A DNA stretch of 64,000 nucleotides from Salinimicrobium tongyeongense (GCF_026109735.1 NZ_CP069620.1:3162001-3226000); one strand, 5' to 3'. Numbered from the stretch's first letter, positions 36,472-47,900 are shown. Numbers and translations are program-made. Notes: generated from the sequence alone by a model not told the origin.

Positions 36472-37659
36472 TTAGACGAAAGCAACCGTCTGCTTGGCAA
36501 TTTCCAGTTCTTCGTTTGTAGGAATTACCAAGATCTCCACTTTTGATCCTTCTTTGGCAATATTCCTTATCTCTTTTGAACGCAGGCTGTTCTTCTCTTC
36601 ATCAAGCCCAAGGCCAAGATAATCCATATCTGTACAAACCAGTTTTCTGATAACATCCGAGTTTTCTCCTATTCCGGCGGTGAAAACCACGGCATCGAGT
36701 CCGTTCATCGCTGCCGTATAGGCCCCAATGTATTTTTTGATGCGATAAGCGTTCATTTCAAGAGCTAACTGGCACTGCCTGTTACCTTTTTCGGCCTGTT
36801 CTTCAATATCCCGTAGATCGCTGTAACCGGTAAGCCCGTACATTCCGCTTTTATGGTGTAGCAGGTCGCTCACTTCCTGGGCGGTGTAGCCAAATTGTTC
36901 AATGAGATAGAAGATCACCGACTGGTCTATGTCTCCGCTTCTGGTTCCCATTATGAGCCCGTTTACAGGCCCAAAGCCCAGGGTGTGGTCTATACTTTTC
37001 CCGTCTTTAACCGCCGTCATGCTGCAACCATTTCCAAGGTGTACGGTAATAAGTTTAGTATTTTCCTTTTTAAGGTATTCGTTGGCTTTTTCAGAAACAT
37101 ACTTGTGGCTGGTACCGTGAAAGCCGTAAACCTGTATCTTTTTCTCTTCAAAAAACTCATTTGGAATGGCATATTTGCTGGCGCGAGACGGAATGCTCTG
37201 GTGAAAAGCGGTATCAAAAACAGCCACCTGGGTAGCATCGGGGAAGATCTCCTCTGCCACCTGAATTCCTTTTAGGTTTGGCGGGTTGTGAAGCGGCGCC
37301 AGTGAAAAAAGCTGTTCTATTTTCTGTTTTACCTTTTCATCTATGATCACGGTATCCGAAAAACTTGCCCCCCCATGCACCACGCGGTGGCCAATAGCAG
37401 GGATATCGGCAGGATCGTGTATCACGCCATATTCACTATGCATAAGGTGCTTGGTCACTTCCTTTAAAGCTACAGAATGATCTGCGATTTGCATTTCTTC
37501 GGAAGTTGAAAAAGCTTCCGATTTATAGTGTATTTTTCCTGAAGCCTGTCCTATCCTTTCAACCAGCCCCTGGGCCAGCACTTTTTCTGAAGGCATTTCG
37601 ATCAATTGAAATTTTAGAGAAGAACTTCCGGAGTTTATAACGAGTATGTTGTTTTTCAT
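36472..37659 (-). CDS. ackA: Acetate kinase
   Basis: A 395-residue enzyme that interconverts acetyl phosphate + ADP and acetate + ATP. Signatures are the N-terminal ILVINSGSSSLKFQL (residues 4-18), VVHGG near 92-96, VFDTAFHQ near 147-154, HLGNG near 207-211 and DAVVFTAGIGENS near 321-333. Length and motifs are normal. It lies 98 bases downstream of pta in the same direction; the gap contains a short heptamer tandem repeat. Confidence 0.97.
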   Translation of the reverse strand: MKNNILVINSGSSSLKFQLIEMPSEKVLAQGLVERIGQASGKIHYKSEAFSTSEEMQIADHSVALKEVTKHLMHSEYGVIHDPADIPAIGHRVVHGGASFSDTVIIDEKVKQKIEQLFSLAPLHNPPNLKGIQVAEEIFPDATQVAVFDTAFHQSIPSRASKYAIPNEFFEEKKIQVYGFHGTSHKYVSEKANEYLKKENTKLITVHLGNGCSMTAVKDGKSIDHTLGFGPVNGLIMGTRSGDIDQSVIFYLIEQFGYTAQEVSDLLHHKSGMYGLTGYSDLRDIEEQAEKGNRQCQLALEMNAYRIKKYIGAYTAAMNGLDAVVFTAGIGENSDVIRKLVCTDMDYLGLGLDEEKNSLRSKEIRNIAKEGSKVEILVIPTNEELEIAKQTVAFV

Positions 37660-37717
37660 TTTATGTGAATGAGTATGAGTATGTCAGCTATCAATTTATA
37701 AATCTTCTATTCAGAAT

Positions 37718-37746
37718 ATTGAATCTTGAATCTTGAATCTTGAATT
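37718..37746. repeat. Short tandem repeat TCTTGAA between pta and ackA
   Basis: Three full copies of the heptamer TTGAATC plus partial copies on each side. No coding meaning; similar 7-10 base direct repeats occur at 51384-51419 and 57176-57235. Confidence 0.7.
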
Positions 37747-37757
37747 TCCTTAAACCA

Positions 37758-39851
37758 TTAAAGTCCCTGAGCCTGAATGGCTGTTAAGATCACCGTGTTG
37801 AAAACATCATCTACAGTACAACCGCGGCTAAGGTCGTTCACCGGCTGGTTGAGTCCCTGGAGCATAGGGCCAATGGCCAAAGCACCTGTTTCCCTCTGTA
37901 CGGCTTTATAGGTGTTGTTCCCGGTGTTGAGGTCGGGGAAAATGAGCACGCTTGCCTGCCCTGCCACTTCAGAGCCCGGTAACTTGCTGCGGCCCACGTT
38001 GAGGTCTACTGCAGCATCGTATTGAATAGGTCCTTCTATCTTAAGATCGGGACGTTTATTCTTCACAATTTCAGTGGCTTCGCGAACTCTGTCAACATCT
38101 TCTCCTTTTCCGGAGCTTCCGGAGGAGTAGGAGAGCATGGCAATTTTTGGCTCAATTCCGAAGGCTTTACTGCTTTCTGCAGAAGAGATACAGATCTCCG
38201 CAAGTTCTTCCGCAGTAGGGTTGGGGTTAATAGCGCAATCTCCAAAAACTGAAACCCTGTCTTCAAGACACATAAAGAACACCGATGAAACTACCGATAC
38301 GCCGGGTTTGGTCTTGATGAACTGAAGCGCCGGACGAATGGTATGCTGGGTGGTATGCGCCGCTCCCGAAACCATCCCGTCGGCATGGCCTTTATAGATC
38401 ATCATGGTCCCGAAGTAGGATACGTCGCTCATGAGGTCGCGGGCAATATCCATATTGATGTTCTTGTGTTTGCGCAGCTCGAAAAAAGTTTTCACGTAAT
38501 CGTCAAAGTAGTCGGAAGTGGCAGGGTTGATGATGCGCAGTTTATCCAGATCCATCGGGATAGCCAGGTTCATCACCATCTTTTTGATCTCTTCTTCGTC
38601 TCCAAGAATGGTAAGGTCAACAATATCCATAGCTATGAGGCGCGAAGCAGCTGTGAGGATGCGCTCGTCGTTACCTTCGGGTAAAACGATGTGCTTGCGT
38701 TGCTGCTGTGCACGTTTTACGAGGCTGTACTGGAACATACGCGGGGTAAGTCCGGTGGCCTGGATGCCGGCAAAACGCTCTATAAGAGGATCTATATTAA
38801 TATACTTTTCGAAAGTGCTGATGGAAGTCTCGATCTTTTGCGTGCTATCGGCGTAAATATTGGAATTTATAGACCCTACTTTATTTGTTACATTAAAAGT
38901 TCCTTCTTCCACAGAAATTATAGGCACTACCTGAGAAAGGCCTTCAATAAGCTTGATGATAGAATCTTCGGGAACCAGGCCGCCAGTGAGAATTATTCCC
39001 GAAATTCGGGGATAATTGCTGGAAATATGGGCCTGTAAAGCTCCCAGAATAATATCGGCACGGTCACCCGGGGTGATCACGAGGCTTTCATTCTTAAGGT
39101 GTTTCAGGTAATTGCGCAGCTGCATGGCACCCACGTTAAAGCTGCCCGACTGGTTGTCGAGGAATTCTTCTCCAAAAAGCACTTTTCCGTCGAGAGCTTC
39201 CACGATCTCCTTTAAAGTAGGGTTGGCCAGGCTGTCAATAAGGGGCAGGGCAAACACCGCCACATCATCGGGGAGGAACTCCCTCATGCCGTTGGTGGCA
39301 ATGGTAAGGTTGGCAAGTTCAATTTTGTTACTTACCATGGCAATTACCCGCACGTCTTTTTTAATGAAAGTTTGGTAGGCCATTTGCAGGCTACCCATAA
39401 GGCCTTCTTTGGACTTGCCGCGACCGCTGGCGATAATAATTACCGGAAGCCCCAGGTTTTTGGCGATATTCACGTTCTCATCAAACTCAAACACGCTGCC
39501 TTCCCCCGAAAAATCACTGCCTTCTACCAGCACAAAATCGAAGTTTTCTTCAAGTTTTTTGTACTTCCTTATAATAGTATCTATAATCTCCCCCGATTTC
39601 CCTTCGTTGCGTTTTTGGATGACCTCATTCCTGGTATAGGCATAAGAATCTTCGTACGACATGGGAAGGTCGAAATATTTTAAAACCGTGTCTATATGAT
39701 TATCGGGTTTTCCCGGCTTTTCTTCATTGATGATAGGCCTAAAATAGGCTACTCTCACTGTTTTACCCAACAAAGCCCGCATAAGGCCCAGGGAGATCAA
39801 AGATTTACCGCTGTTTGGCTCTAAAGTCGCTATATAAAGTCCTTTGTTCAT
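37758..39851 (-). CDS. pta: Phosphate acetyltransferase, long form with DRTGG/P-loop N-terminal domain
   Basis: A 697-residue phosphotransacetylase (acetyl-CoA + phosphate to acetyl phosphate + CoA). The N-terminal ~350 residues are the BioD-like P-loop region (ATLEPNSGKSLISLGLMRAL, then FVLVEGSDFSGEG) and a DRTGG-type domain. The C-terminal ~330 residues are the catalytic PTA_PTB domain (HIVLPEGNDERILTAA, GMVSGAAHTT, and near the end SELPGSEVAG-like SKLPGSEVAGQA). It is first in the pta-ackA operon. A minus-strand TACTTTTG box sits 20 bases before its ATG. Confidence 0.96.
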   Translation of the reverse strand: MNKGLYIATLEPNSGKSLISLGLMRALLGKTVRVAYFRPIINEEKPGKPDNHIDTVLKYFDLPMSYEDSYAYTRNEVIQKRNEGKSGEIIDTIIRKYKKLEENFDFVLVEGSDFSGEGSVFEFDENVNIAKNLGLPVIIIASGRGKSKEGLMGSLQMAYQTFIKKDVRVIAMVSNKIELANLTIATNGMREFLPDDVAVFALPLIDSLANPTLKEIVEALDGKVLFGEEFLDNQSGSFNVGAMQLRNYLKHLKNESLVITPGDRADIILGALQAHISSNYPRISGIILTGGLVPEDSIIKLIEGLSQVVPIISVEEGTFNVTNKVGSINSNIYADSTQKIETSISTFEKYINIDPLIERFAGIQATGLTPRMFQYSLVKRAQQQRKHIVLPEGNDERILTAASRLIAMDIVDLTILGDEEEIKKMVMNLAIPMDLDKLRIINPATSDYFDDYVKTFFELRKHKNINMDIARDLMSDVSYFGTMMIYKGHADGMVSGAAHTTQHTIRPALQFIKTKPGVSVVSSVFFMCLEDRVSVFGDCAINPNPTAEELAEICISSAESSKAFGIEPKIAMLSYSSGSSGKGEDVDRVREATEIVKNKRPDLKIEGPIQYDAAVDLNVGRSKLPGSEVAGQASVLIFPDLNTGNNTYKAVQRETGALAIGPMLQGLNQPVNDLSRGCTVDDVFNTVILTAIQAQGL

Positions 39852-39870
39852 AGTTTTTCAAATTCTGATG

Positions 39871-39878
39871 CAAAAGTA
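39871..39878 (-). promoter_or_regulatory. Putative -7 box of the pta-ackA operon
   Basis: TACTTTTG on the minus strand, a full match to TAnnTTTG, just before pta. No TTG at the usual distance was found. Confidence 0.4.
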
Positions 39879-39994
39879 AGGCATATAAAAAAGTTTGTTT
39901 GGCGCTACAGGTCAAAAAGTAATGAAAATCTGATGAAAATCAGCTGAAGCAGATCATTTAGTCCGGATTTTCTTCTTCGGAAAAACACTCCTTA

Positions 39995-40007
39995 AAAATA
40001 CTATTTT
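39995..40007. repeat. Dispersed palindrome, compensated variant AAAATA-C-TATTTT
   Basis: Both inner bases of the arms are changed together (G to A and C to T), so the dyad is kept. Flanking CTCC and GGAG extend the stem. It lies between pta and the CRISPR array. Confidence 0.5.
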
Positions 40008-40064
40008 TGGGAGGTGAGCATTTTGGCTGAAGTAGGGTTACTTTTCTAAAGTTTCTTTTTTAAA

Positions 40065-40142
40065 TTATTGTTTTCCTATTAAAAAAATAAAACAGGAGCT
40101 AAGGCCACGAATACACAAATAATACAGTCCATTTAAAGGATG
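40065..40142 (-). repeat. Dispersed intergenic repeat, copy C, ending at the CRISPR array
   Basis: The reverse complement reads CTTTAA, then GTGTATTCGTGGCCTTAG and TCCTGTTTTA, closely matching copies A and B. The homologous block stops where the first, degenerate CRISPR repeat begins. Nothing else is seen in the gap between pta and the array except the palindrome at 39995-40007. Confidence 0.6.
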
Positions 40143-40189
40143 GGGGGGTAGTTTTTCAGCTATTGTATTTTTCACTGAGGATTCACAGG
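40143..40189 (+). repeat. Degenerate terminal CRISPR repeat
   Basis: Only the 3' part from TTGTATTTTTCACTGAGG on matches the neighbouring repeats; the first ~20 bases are unrelated. Decayed repeats of this kind mark the old end of an array. Confidence 0.8.
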
Positions 40190-43100
40190 CTTCTGGACAC
40201 GAATGTGGAGGACATGGGTGTTGTGAATTGCTTTCAAAATTGTATTTTTCACTGAGGATTCACAGGTCAAGGCAAATGATACGCTTTGTTGACGAGGTTG
40301 TGAATTGCTTTCAGAATTGTATTTTTAGCTTAGGATTCACAGGCCCTGATTTGGTTGAAGCCAGCCTTCAGGGTTGTGAATTGCTTTCAAAATTGTATTT
40401 TTCACTGAGGATTCACAGGACAGAGCTTGAAATACTTGATTGGGCAATAGTTGTGAATTGCTTTCAAGATTGTATATTTACTTAGGATTCACAGGCCTGT
40501 CCTTTTTTTCCGTCTGTTCTTCTTGTTGTGAATTGCTTTCAAGATTGTATATTTAATTAGGATTCACAGGACGAAAACGAATTAATAGAACAGCAAAAGT
40601 GTTGTGAATTGCTTTCAAGATTGTATATTTACTTAGGATTCACAGGATTAGGCAATGTATATCACGATAACACCTCGTTGTGAATTGCTTTCAAGATTGT
40701 ATATTTACTTAGGATTCACAGGTCTGAGCATAAAGACCAAGAAGATAATCCAGTTGTGAATTGCTTTCAAGATTGTATATTTACTTAGGATTCACAGGAT
40801 AGAATTATAACCACAGCCCCCGGTAAGTGTTGTGAATTGCTTTCAAGATTGTATATTTACTTAGGATTCACAGGTAATCCTTCCTCTAACATTCTTTGTC
40901 CTTCGTTGTGAATTGCTTTCAAGATTGTATTTTTACTTAGGATTCACAGGCTATGATGTTAGATCCATCAACGTTCAAAGGTTGTGAATTGCTTTCAGAA
41001 TTGTATTTTTACTTAGGATTCACAGGTTTGGTTGTAAACTCTAAAATCGTAAGACAGTTGTGAATTGCTTTCAGAATTGTATTTTTACTTAGGATTCACA
41101 GGAATGAAAGCGGTTGGGGATATGTCTATTGGGTTGTGAATTGCTTTCAGAATTGTATTTTTACTTAGGATTCACAGGAACCGCAGATGACAACCTAATT
41201 ACAGGAATGTTGTGAATTGCTTTCAGAATTGTATTTTTACTTAGGATTCACAGGACAGAGATATTGTATTAGAAAAAAACAGCTGTTGTGAATTGCTTTC
41301 AGAATTGTATTTTTACTTAGGATTCACAGGTAATCGAAAAAACCCAGGTAGAGGTAAACAGTTGTGAATTGCTTTCAGAATTGTATTTTTACTTAGGATT
41401 CACAGGGATAATAATGCACTTCCTCTGCTTCTTGAAGTTGTGAATTGCTTTCAGAATTGTATTTTTACTTAGGATTCACAGGTGAGGGATCAAATGTTAC
41501 GCTAGGAGCAAAGTTGTGAATTGCTTTCAGAATTGTATTTTTACTTAGGATTCACAGGAAGACTGTAAAAACATAACCTTTGACTGCTGTTGTGAATTGC
41601 TTTCAGAATTGTATTTTTACTTAGGATTCACAGGATTGCCTAATAAATATACACTTATTTCCTTGTTGTGAATTGCTTTCAGAATTGTATTTTTACTTAG
41701 GATTCACAGGCAGGTAAAATATTTACATGTAACAGCGAAAGTTGTGAATTGCTTTCAGAATTGTATTTTTACTTAGGATTCACAGGGCTCTACTTCTTTT
41801 TTAATATCTTCTAAGGGTTGTGAATTGCTTTCAGAATTGTATTTTTACTTAGGATTCACAGGTCCATCTTTTTCATACCCCCACCATTCAGGGTTGTGAA
41901 TTGCTTTCAGAATTGTATTTTTACTTAGGATTCACAGGAAATGGTGTAACCTCCTGCCGAATAACTGAGTTGTGAATTGCTTTCAGAATTGTATTTTTAC
42001 TTAGGATTCACAGGAATAAATATCTTCAGCACTCACTAAAGGCTGTTGTGAATTGCTTTCAGAATTGTATTTTTACTTAGGATTCACAGGTAAAAGGGGG
42101 TATGACTTATACTATATCAGGTTGTGAATTGCTTTCAGAATTGTATTTTTACTTAGGATTCACAGGAATAATGAAGAACAGATGTTCCCGCCAATGGTTG
42201 TGAATTGCTTTCAGAATTGTATTTTTACTTAGGATTCACAGGTTAATTACTATTAGTTTTTGTCAGGAGATAGTTGTGAATTGCTTTCAGAATTGTATTT
42301 TTACTTAGGATTCACAGGTCGGCACTTATGCGGAAGTAATAAAACGTTGTTGTGAATTGCTTTCAGAATTGTATTTTTACTTAGGATTCACAGGATAGGC
42401 ATTTTCGCCTAAATCATTAAAAAGGTTGTGAATTGCTTTCAGAATTGTATTTTTACTTAGGATTCACAGGAGTCAAATTTATTAATCTAAAAACTAATCT
42501 GTTGTGAATTGCTTTCAGAATTGTATTTTTACTTAGGATTCACAGGTTTGCTTTTAGTGGTTAGGGGAAGAGAGGGGTTGTGAATTGCTTTCAGAATTGT
42601 ATTTTTACTTAGGATTCACAGGCTTTAGCTTTTACCCCTCCGATTAACTGCTGTTGTGAATTGCTTTCAGAATTGTATTTTTACTTAGGATTCACAGGAG
42701 GTATTATCTGGATAGCCCAGAGGATGCTGTTGTGAATTGCTTTCAGAATTGTATTTTTACTTAGGATTCACAGGGGGAAAGATATGCTACATCAGTAACG
42801 GGTAGTTGTGAATTGCTTTCAGAATTGTATTTTTACTTAGGATTCACAGGTCAAACAAGTAAACCCCTTCAAAAGAACAAGTTGTGAATTGCTTTCAGAA
42901 TTGTATTTTTACTTAGGATTCACAGGGTTATTAAAATGCGGCATCTTGAGATCTTTGTTGTGAATTGCTTTCAGAATTGTATTTTTACTTAGGATTCACA
43001 GGTAATTCAAGTGAGAAGACCTGACGGTACAAGTTGTGAATTGCTTTCAGAATTGTATTTTTACTTAGGATTCACAGGCAAAGTTCTTGAGGATAGAACT

Positions 43101-43533
43101 TTCATCTAGTTGTGAATTGCTTTCAGAATTGTATTTTTACTTAGGATTCACAGGATTGTTCATCTGGGCGAAGATTGTCAGCTTGTTGTGAATTGCTTTC
43201 AGAATTGTATTTTTACTTAGGATTCACAGGTCACAACAGGTGCTCCAATACTCATCACTTGTTGTGAATTGCTTTCAGAATTGTATTTTTACTTAGGATT
43301 CACAGGTCGGGTTTGATAGTTCTTCCACCTGCCCTAGTTGTGAATTGCTTTCAGAATTGTATTTTTACTTAGGATTCACAGGTGAGATGGAAGATCTTTA
43401 TCAATGGCATTGTTGTGAATTGCTTTCAGAATTGTATTTTTACTTAGGATTCACAGGTTACTACGTAGGTTATGGATGCATGGAGCGGTTGTGAATTGCT
43501 TTCAGAATTGTATTTTTACTTAGGATTCACAGG
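40143..43533 (+). CRISPR. Type II-C CRISPR array, 44 full repeats plus one degenerate repeat, 44 spacers
   Basis: Repeats are 46 nt (47 in three of the oldest), spacers 29-30 nt, period 76. The consensus starts GTTGTGAATTGCTTTC and ends GGATTCACAGG; TGTGAAT near the start pairs with ATTCACA near the end. The first repeat (40143-40189) has lost its 5' half. The next ten vary: 40220 and 40373 read TATTTTTCACTGAGG, 40297 reads TATTTTTAGCTTAGG, 40450-40829 mostly CAAGATTGTATATTTA, and 40905 is intermediate. From 40981 to 43533 all 34 are identical. No spacer is duplicated. Orientation is set by the antirepeat at 49162-49181, which makes the plus strand the crRNA strand. I could not match any spacer to a target. 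Confidence 0.98.
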
Positions 43534-43651
43534 GATACCTGCTTTAATTAGCTGGTATTCTGAATCTTAAGTGTAATATTAGAATTAAAAAATGAAGGCA
43601 GAAACTGATATCCCAACTACGCTCGACCTGAAATTTTTATTTGTATAACTG
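43534..43651. promoter_or_regulatory. Candidate leader / spacer-integration end of the array
   Basis: A 118-base AT-rich stretch between the last, intact repeat and the end of cas2. Because the repeats on this side are uniform and those on the far side degenerate, new spacers most likely enter here. It contains at 43612-43631 one of two inverted ~20-base boxes that flank cas2. No coding sequence. Confidence 0.4.
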
Positions 43652-44070
<419 letters not shown>

Positions 44071-44072
44071 AT

Positions 44073-44969
44073 CTATTCATAAACCGGATATAATATTTTC
44101 CGGCTCAGGCCTGCAAAACATTCCTGCAGCGAATTGGTAGTACGGCTCATAGCTACCATGAGCGGACTCACCTTATCATCAATTACGACATCTATAGCCG
44201 GTATTTTTAAAAGCTCAGCCTTCAAACAAGTATTCAGCTCGTCCAATTTTTCCCCGCTTTCCACAATTTTGTATACCAGTTCATCTACATATATGCGATA
44301 AGGTTCCATAATATCATCGGCCAGGCAGAATGCATTGTATTTGTTTCGGTGAAAAATCCCCACGCCTGGAAGCATCCCACTGCCAATTAAAGCTCTGGCT
44401 GTTAGGGCACGCAGAATGGCGTAGCCATAATTAAGCAGGTTATTGGGAGGAATGCCTTTTTGGTATCGGCTAAATCCTTTAACATCAAAAATGTTTTGCC
44501 AGTAAAAAGCCGCGGCAATGGCTTCGTGATTTTCGGTATCACCGCTTTTAACTTCTGTTGCCCAACGTGCAAGTTTTTTATGGTTTTTTCCACGCCTGAA
44601 AAGATGGTTTGCCTGGTTGCTTATTTTTGCGCTTACCGTTTGCTGCCAAAGATTTTTCTTTAATGGCAGACTGGCATTTAATTGGTTCGTAAACCGTTCT
44701 GTTTGCTCTGTATGGCCCACCAGAGGCTGTAAAATGGAGCAGGGGAGATGCTGCTTATCACAATTTACCACTGCAGCTTTGTTCTGGATTAACTTTGTAA
44801 TTAATCCGTTGGTAAGGGTAATCTGTGGATTTTCTAAAACCAAAATTCCAATATCTTCTATAGGCACCCGCTTTTCCTCCTTGTCCCCTTCTGGAAAGGA
44901 AATTACCAGCTGCTCATTTTTAGTACTGAGATAAGCGGGATTTGAAAAAAAGAGGGTGCGTTTTATCAT
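44073..44969 (-). CDS. cas1: CRISPR-associated integrase Cas1
   Basis: A 298-residue type II Cas1, the integrase that inserts new spacers. The metal-binding triad is Glu149 (NHEAIAAAFYW), His207 (GIFHRN) and Glu222 (ADDIMEPYR), almost the same numbering as in S. pyogenes Cas1. The N-terminal beta-domain (MIKRTLFFSNPAYLSTKNEQLVI) is normal. It starts 3 bases after cas9 stops, so it is in the same operon. Base composition of sampled lines is near 40-45% GC, clearly higher than cas9. Confidence 0.96.
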   Translation of the reverse strand: MIKRTLFFSNPAYLSTKNEQLVISFPEGDKEEKRVPIEDIGILVLENPQITLTNGLITKLIQNKAAVVNCDKQHLPCSILQPLVGHTEQTERFTNQLNASLPLKKNLWQQTVSAKISNQANHLFRRGKNHKKLARWATEVKSGDTENHEAIAAAFYWQNIFDVKGFSRYQKGIPPNNLLNYGYAILRALTARALIGSGMLPGVGIFHRNKYNAFCLADDIMEPYRIYVDELVYKIVESGEKLDELNTCLKAELLKIPAIDVVIDDKVSPLMVAMSRTTNSLQECFAGLSRKILYPVYE

Positions 44970-44972
44970 TAA

Positions 44973-47900
44973 TTAATAATTCCAATTAATTGAACCGTCT
45001 AAGTTCATTTCAAAGTCTTTACCTTCTATAGTAAATAAATCGCTGTTCGGTGTAAACAAAATTCTAGGTGGAGAAAAAGAGTCTGTCAACTTTCCAATTG
45101 AAAATCCATTTTTTCCTAGAGTTCCATATTCTTTAGACAATTCATCATCAGTTCTCGCCTCCAAATGATGTTGAAAAATAATATTACCTCTTTCCGCTTG
45201 GTGAAACCTTTTGATATAATAAAGTCTTTTGCTCAAACCTTCCCTATCTAAATCTTTTAATTCATCTCTATTTTCAAAAAAGAATAAAATCTTTTGCCCT
45301 GGTAAAAAGATATGTATAAGTTCCCCTTCTTTTGCCTTTTTACCTCTACCTATTAAAACAGGTTCCTTATACTTAAAAACATCTCTCTTGGAATCTTTAT
45401 TTTGATTTAAAGAAAATCGTGCTGCTTCAAATGAATTAATAGATACTATTTTTCGCCCATTTTCATTTTCATAAAGACCAAACATATAGTTATCACCTGT
45501 ATCAGCAAAAATGTAGTTTTTGTATTCTTTAGAAGATTTATAAACTTGTTCTTTAACAATTGTGGCATTTTCTGGATTCATATAACCTCGTGCTGCTTTT
45601 ACTCTACATCTTAGATGACGGAGTGTATTTCCTTGAAAATCTTTCAATTCATTTTGTTTAATACCTTCAGATAATTGTTTTTTTAAATGTTCTGCCAAAT
45701 GTGCATCTACAATAACATCATTCTTAAAATTGACATTATCAATGGGTTTTCTGAGGACCATCCACATCTCATCTTTTCCATCAACTTGATTGTAAACTAT
45801 GTTGCCATTTTCATCTCTTTGTAGACTACCCTTATCATCTTTAGCTGCAATTTTTATTTTTCCATAATAAGTTTGCTGATGTAATTCCCCTCTTATGGAA
45901 TCTCCCTGTGCTATTTTTTGAATTTTATTTCCTTTTTCATCCAGTAATAATTCTCCATTTTTATCCCTTAACCAATCTATTTTCCCTCGTTTTCTTACCT
46001 TTTTTATCCCTGGGGTTAAAGTTTGGTCTCTATCAACAAGGTTGTTAATAAGAATGTTTTTCTGGATTTCTTCAATCATTGAATAACTAAATCCTGCAAA
46101 AGGTTTCTCGTGATATTGCTTCCCTCTGTTTTCTTCCTCAAATTCATATGCATTTTTTAATATTTCTTCCCTCTTTCTTGCTGAAGGAATTAAGGTCAAA
46201 ACTGCAGCATCAATAGCGTGATGGTAATGCTTTCCCCTGTCTTTTGCTTCCTCCTTAGGTTGAACACTAAAGATTTTTCTGAATTGGGCAGTTTGGCTTC
46301 CTTTTATTACATCTACCTTATTAAATACTGTTTTTAAATAATGGGTAGCATACTTGGTAATAATTTGGGTATCTACTAATTGGCTATTTACAAAACCTTT
46401 CGGAACTTCAGTACGGGTAAATCTGTCCAATTTATTTTTCCAATAATCATAATCCATTTGTCTTAAATGGCGTTGGCGGATTGCATAATCCTTTTCATTC
46501 TTGTCCATTGCTTTTTTAGACTTGACTTTCCAAAAATTAATTTGATTGTAAAAATCATTTACTTTCTTTTCCCAAGCTTCCAATCTTGGTTTTATTGCGG
46601 AATAACCGTGAGATTCAATTTCATAGTTAGGCAATTCCGTTGGCATCTGATTTTTCTTGATACTTCGGTTGTAATCCGCATAACAAACTGTTAAATTGGC
46701 TAAGGAATTATCAAAAGATTTACTTCTTGGAATGGTGTGTTCAAAATCCACTTTATTAGAATTGAACAAATCCGTCAGTTTAATTATTTTACCCGTGTAG
46801 ATGCAAAGACAGTTTTGTTCTTTCCAAAGCCTATATTTTTGTACATCAGCTTTAGTCGTATTTACTAACTTGACAACGTCTTCATAATTTTCCAGTTGCT
46901 CTGCCCATAATCTGAACTTGCTTGTATCTGTAGCGCTTTGCGGATTGGCAACTCCAGAAAAGTCAGGGTCTTTTATTAATTCAGAAATGGCGTTGGCAAA
47001 TTCCCTATTTTCTACCTCTCGGTCACGTTGATATTTATTAATTGCCCACCGTTTGTTAGTATAGTCTAAATTATTCTTAGCTTCTCTAGCAATTTCTACC
47101 ACTAATCTCGTCTCTTCATCAATTTTTCCGATTTCAATCAGATAATTTATGACATCCCGCAATTTATAAAGTGTTTTGTATGCCATCGGGTTTTTAAAAG
47201 CTGCCGTTTTGGGACTTAACAAGAATTGTTGCCCTTCTTTTTTAGGGTATATATCGATCTGGGACGGATGATAAATTTTTTCCAACAACTTTTCACCTAC
47301 ATCAAAATTATCATCCAAAAACTGTTTTATCTGATTAACTAAATGAGGTGATTTAAAATGCTCTCGTTTTAAGGAAGCGAAAAATTCTTGATACTTTTCA
47401 GTCACTTCACATAAGGTTTGGTGCCTATAATCCTCATTTAATTTAGCCCAGGTTTTCTCTCCAAAATGCTCTTTTGCAGCTGTTTCTATATCCTTTATAT
47501 CCGAATCATCCAACTTGTAAGATGGATCTCCAACTGCAAATCTATCGTGATAATCCAAAGCATAATATTTGAAAACCAAATTATTTACTATAGTGATGAT
47601 TTTCTTCTGATACCTGTTTTCTTTTATCTCATCTTTAATAGCCTTAGAAATAATTTCTTTCTCTGCTTCAAAAACTTCATTTCCGACTATCTCTGGAATC
47701 TTTGCCAAAATCACCGCTTCAGAATAAATCATTCCTTCCCGTAAAAAAGGCAAAATGTTGTTCATGGCTTTTAAGCTCAAGTTGGCATAACCGATAGGGA
47801 AATTATTAAAGAGTGTTATTAGTTCTTTTATTTGATTTTCTTCCAATTCGAGTACGTCAATTAAAAACTCTTCAAAATATTCTTCATCCTCAAATGAAAA

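Noticed and set aside
40228-40485. Open frame of 85 codons across the first CRISPR repeats
   Set aside because: It reads through repeats and spacers and repeats the same peptide block; it is an effect of repeat periodicity, not a gene.
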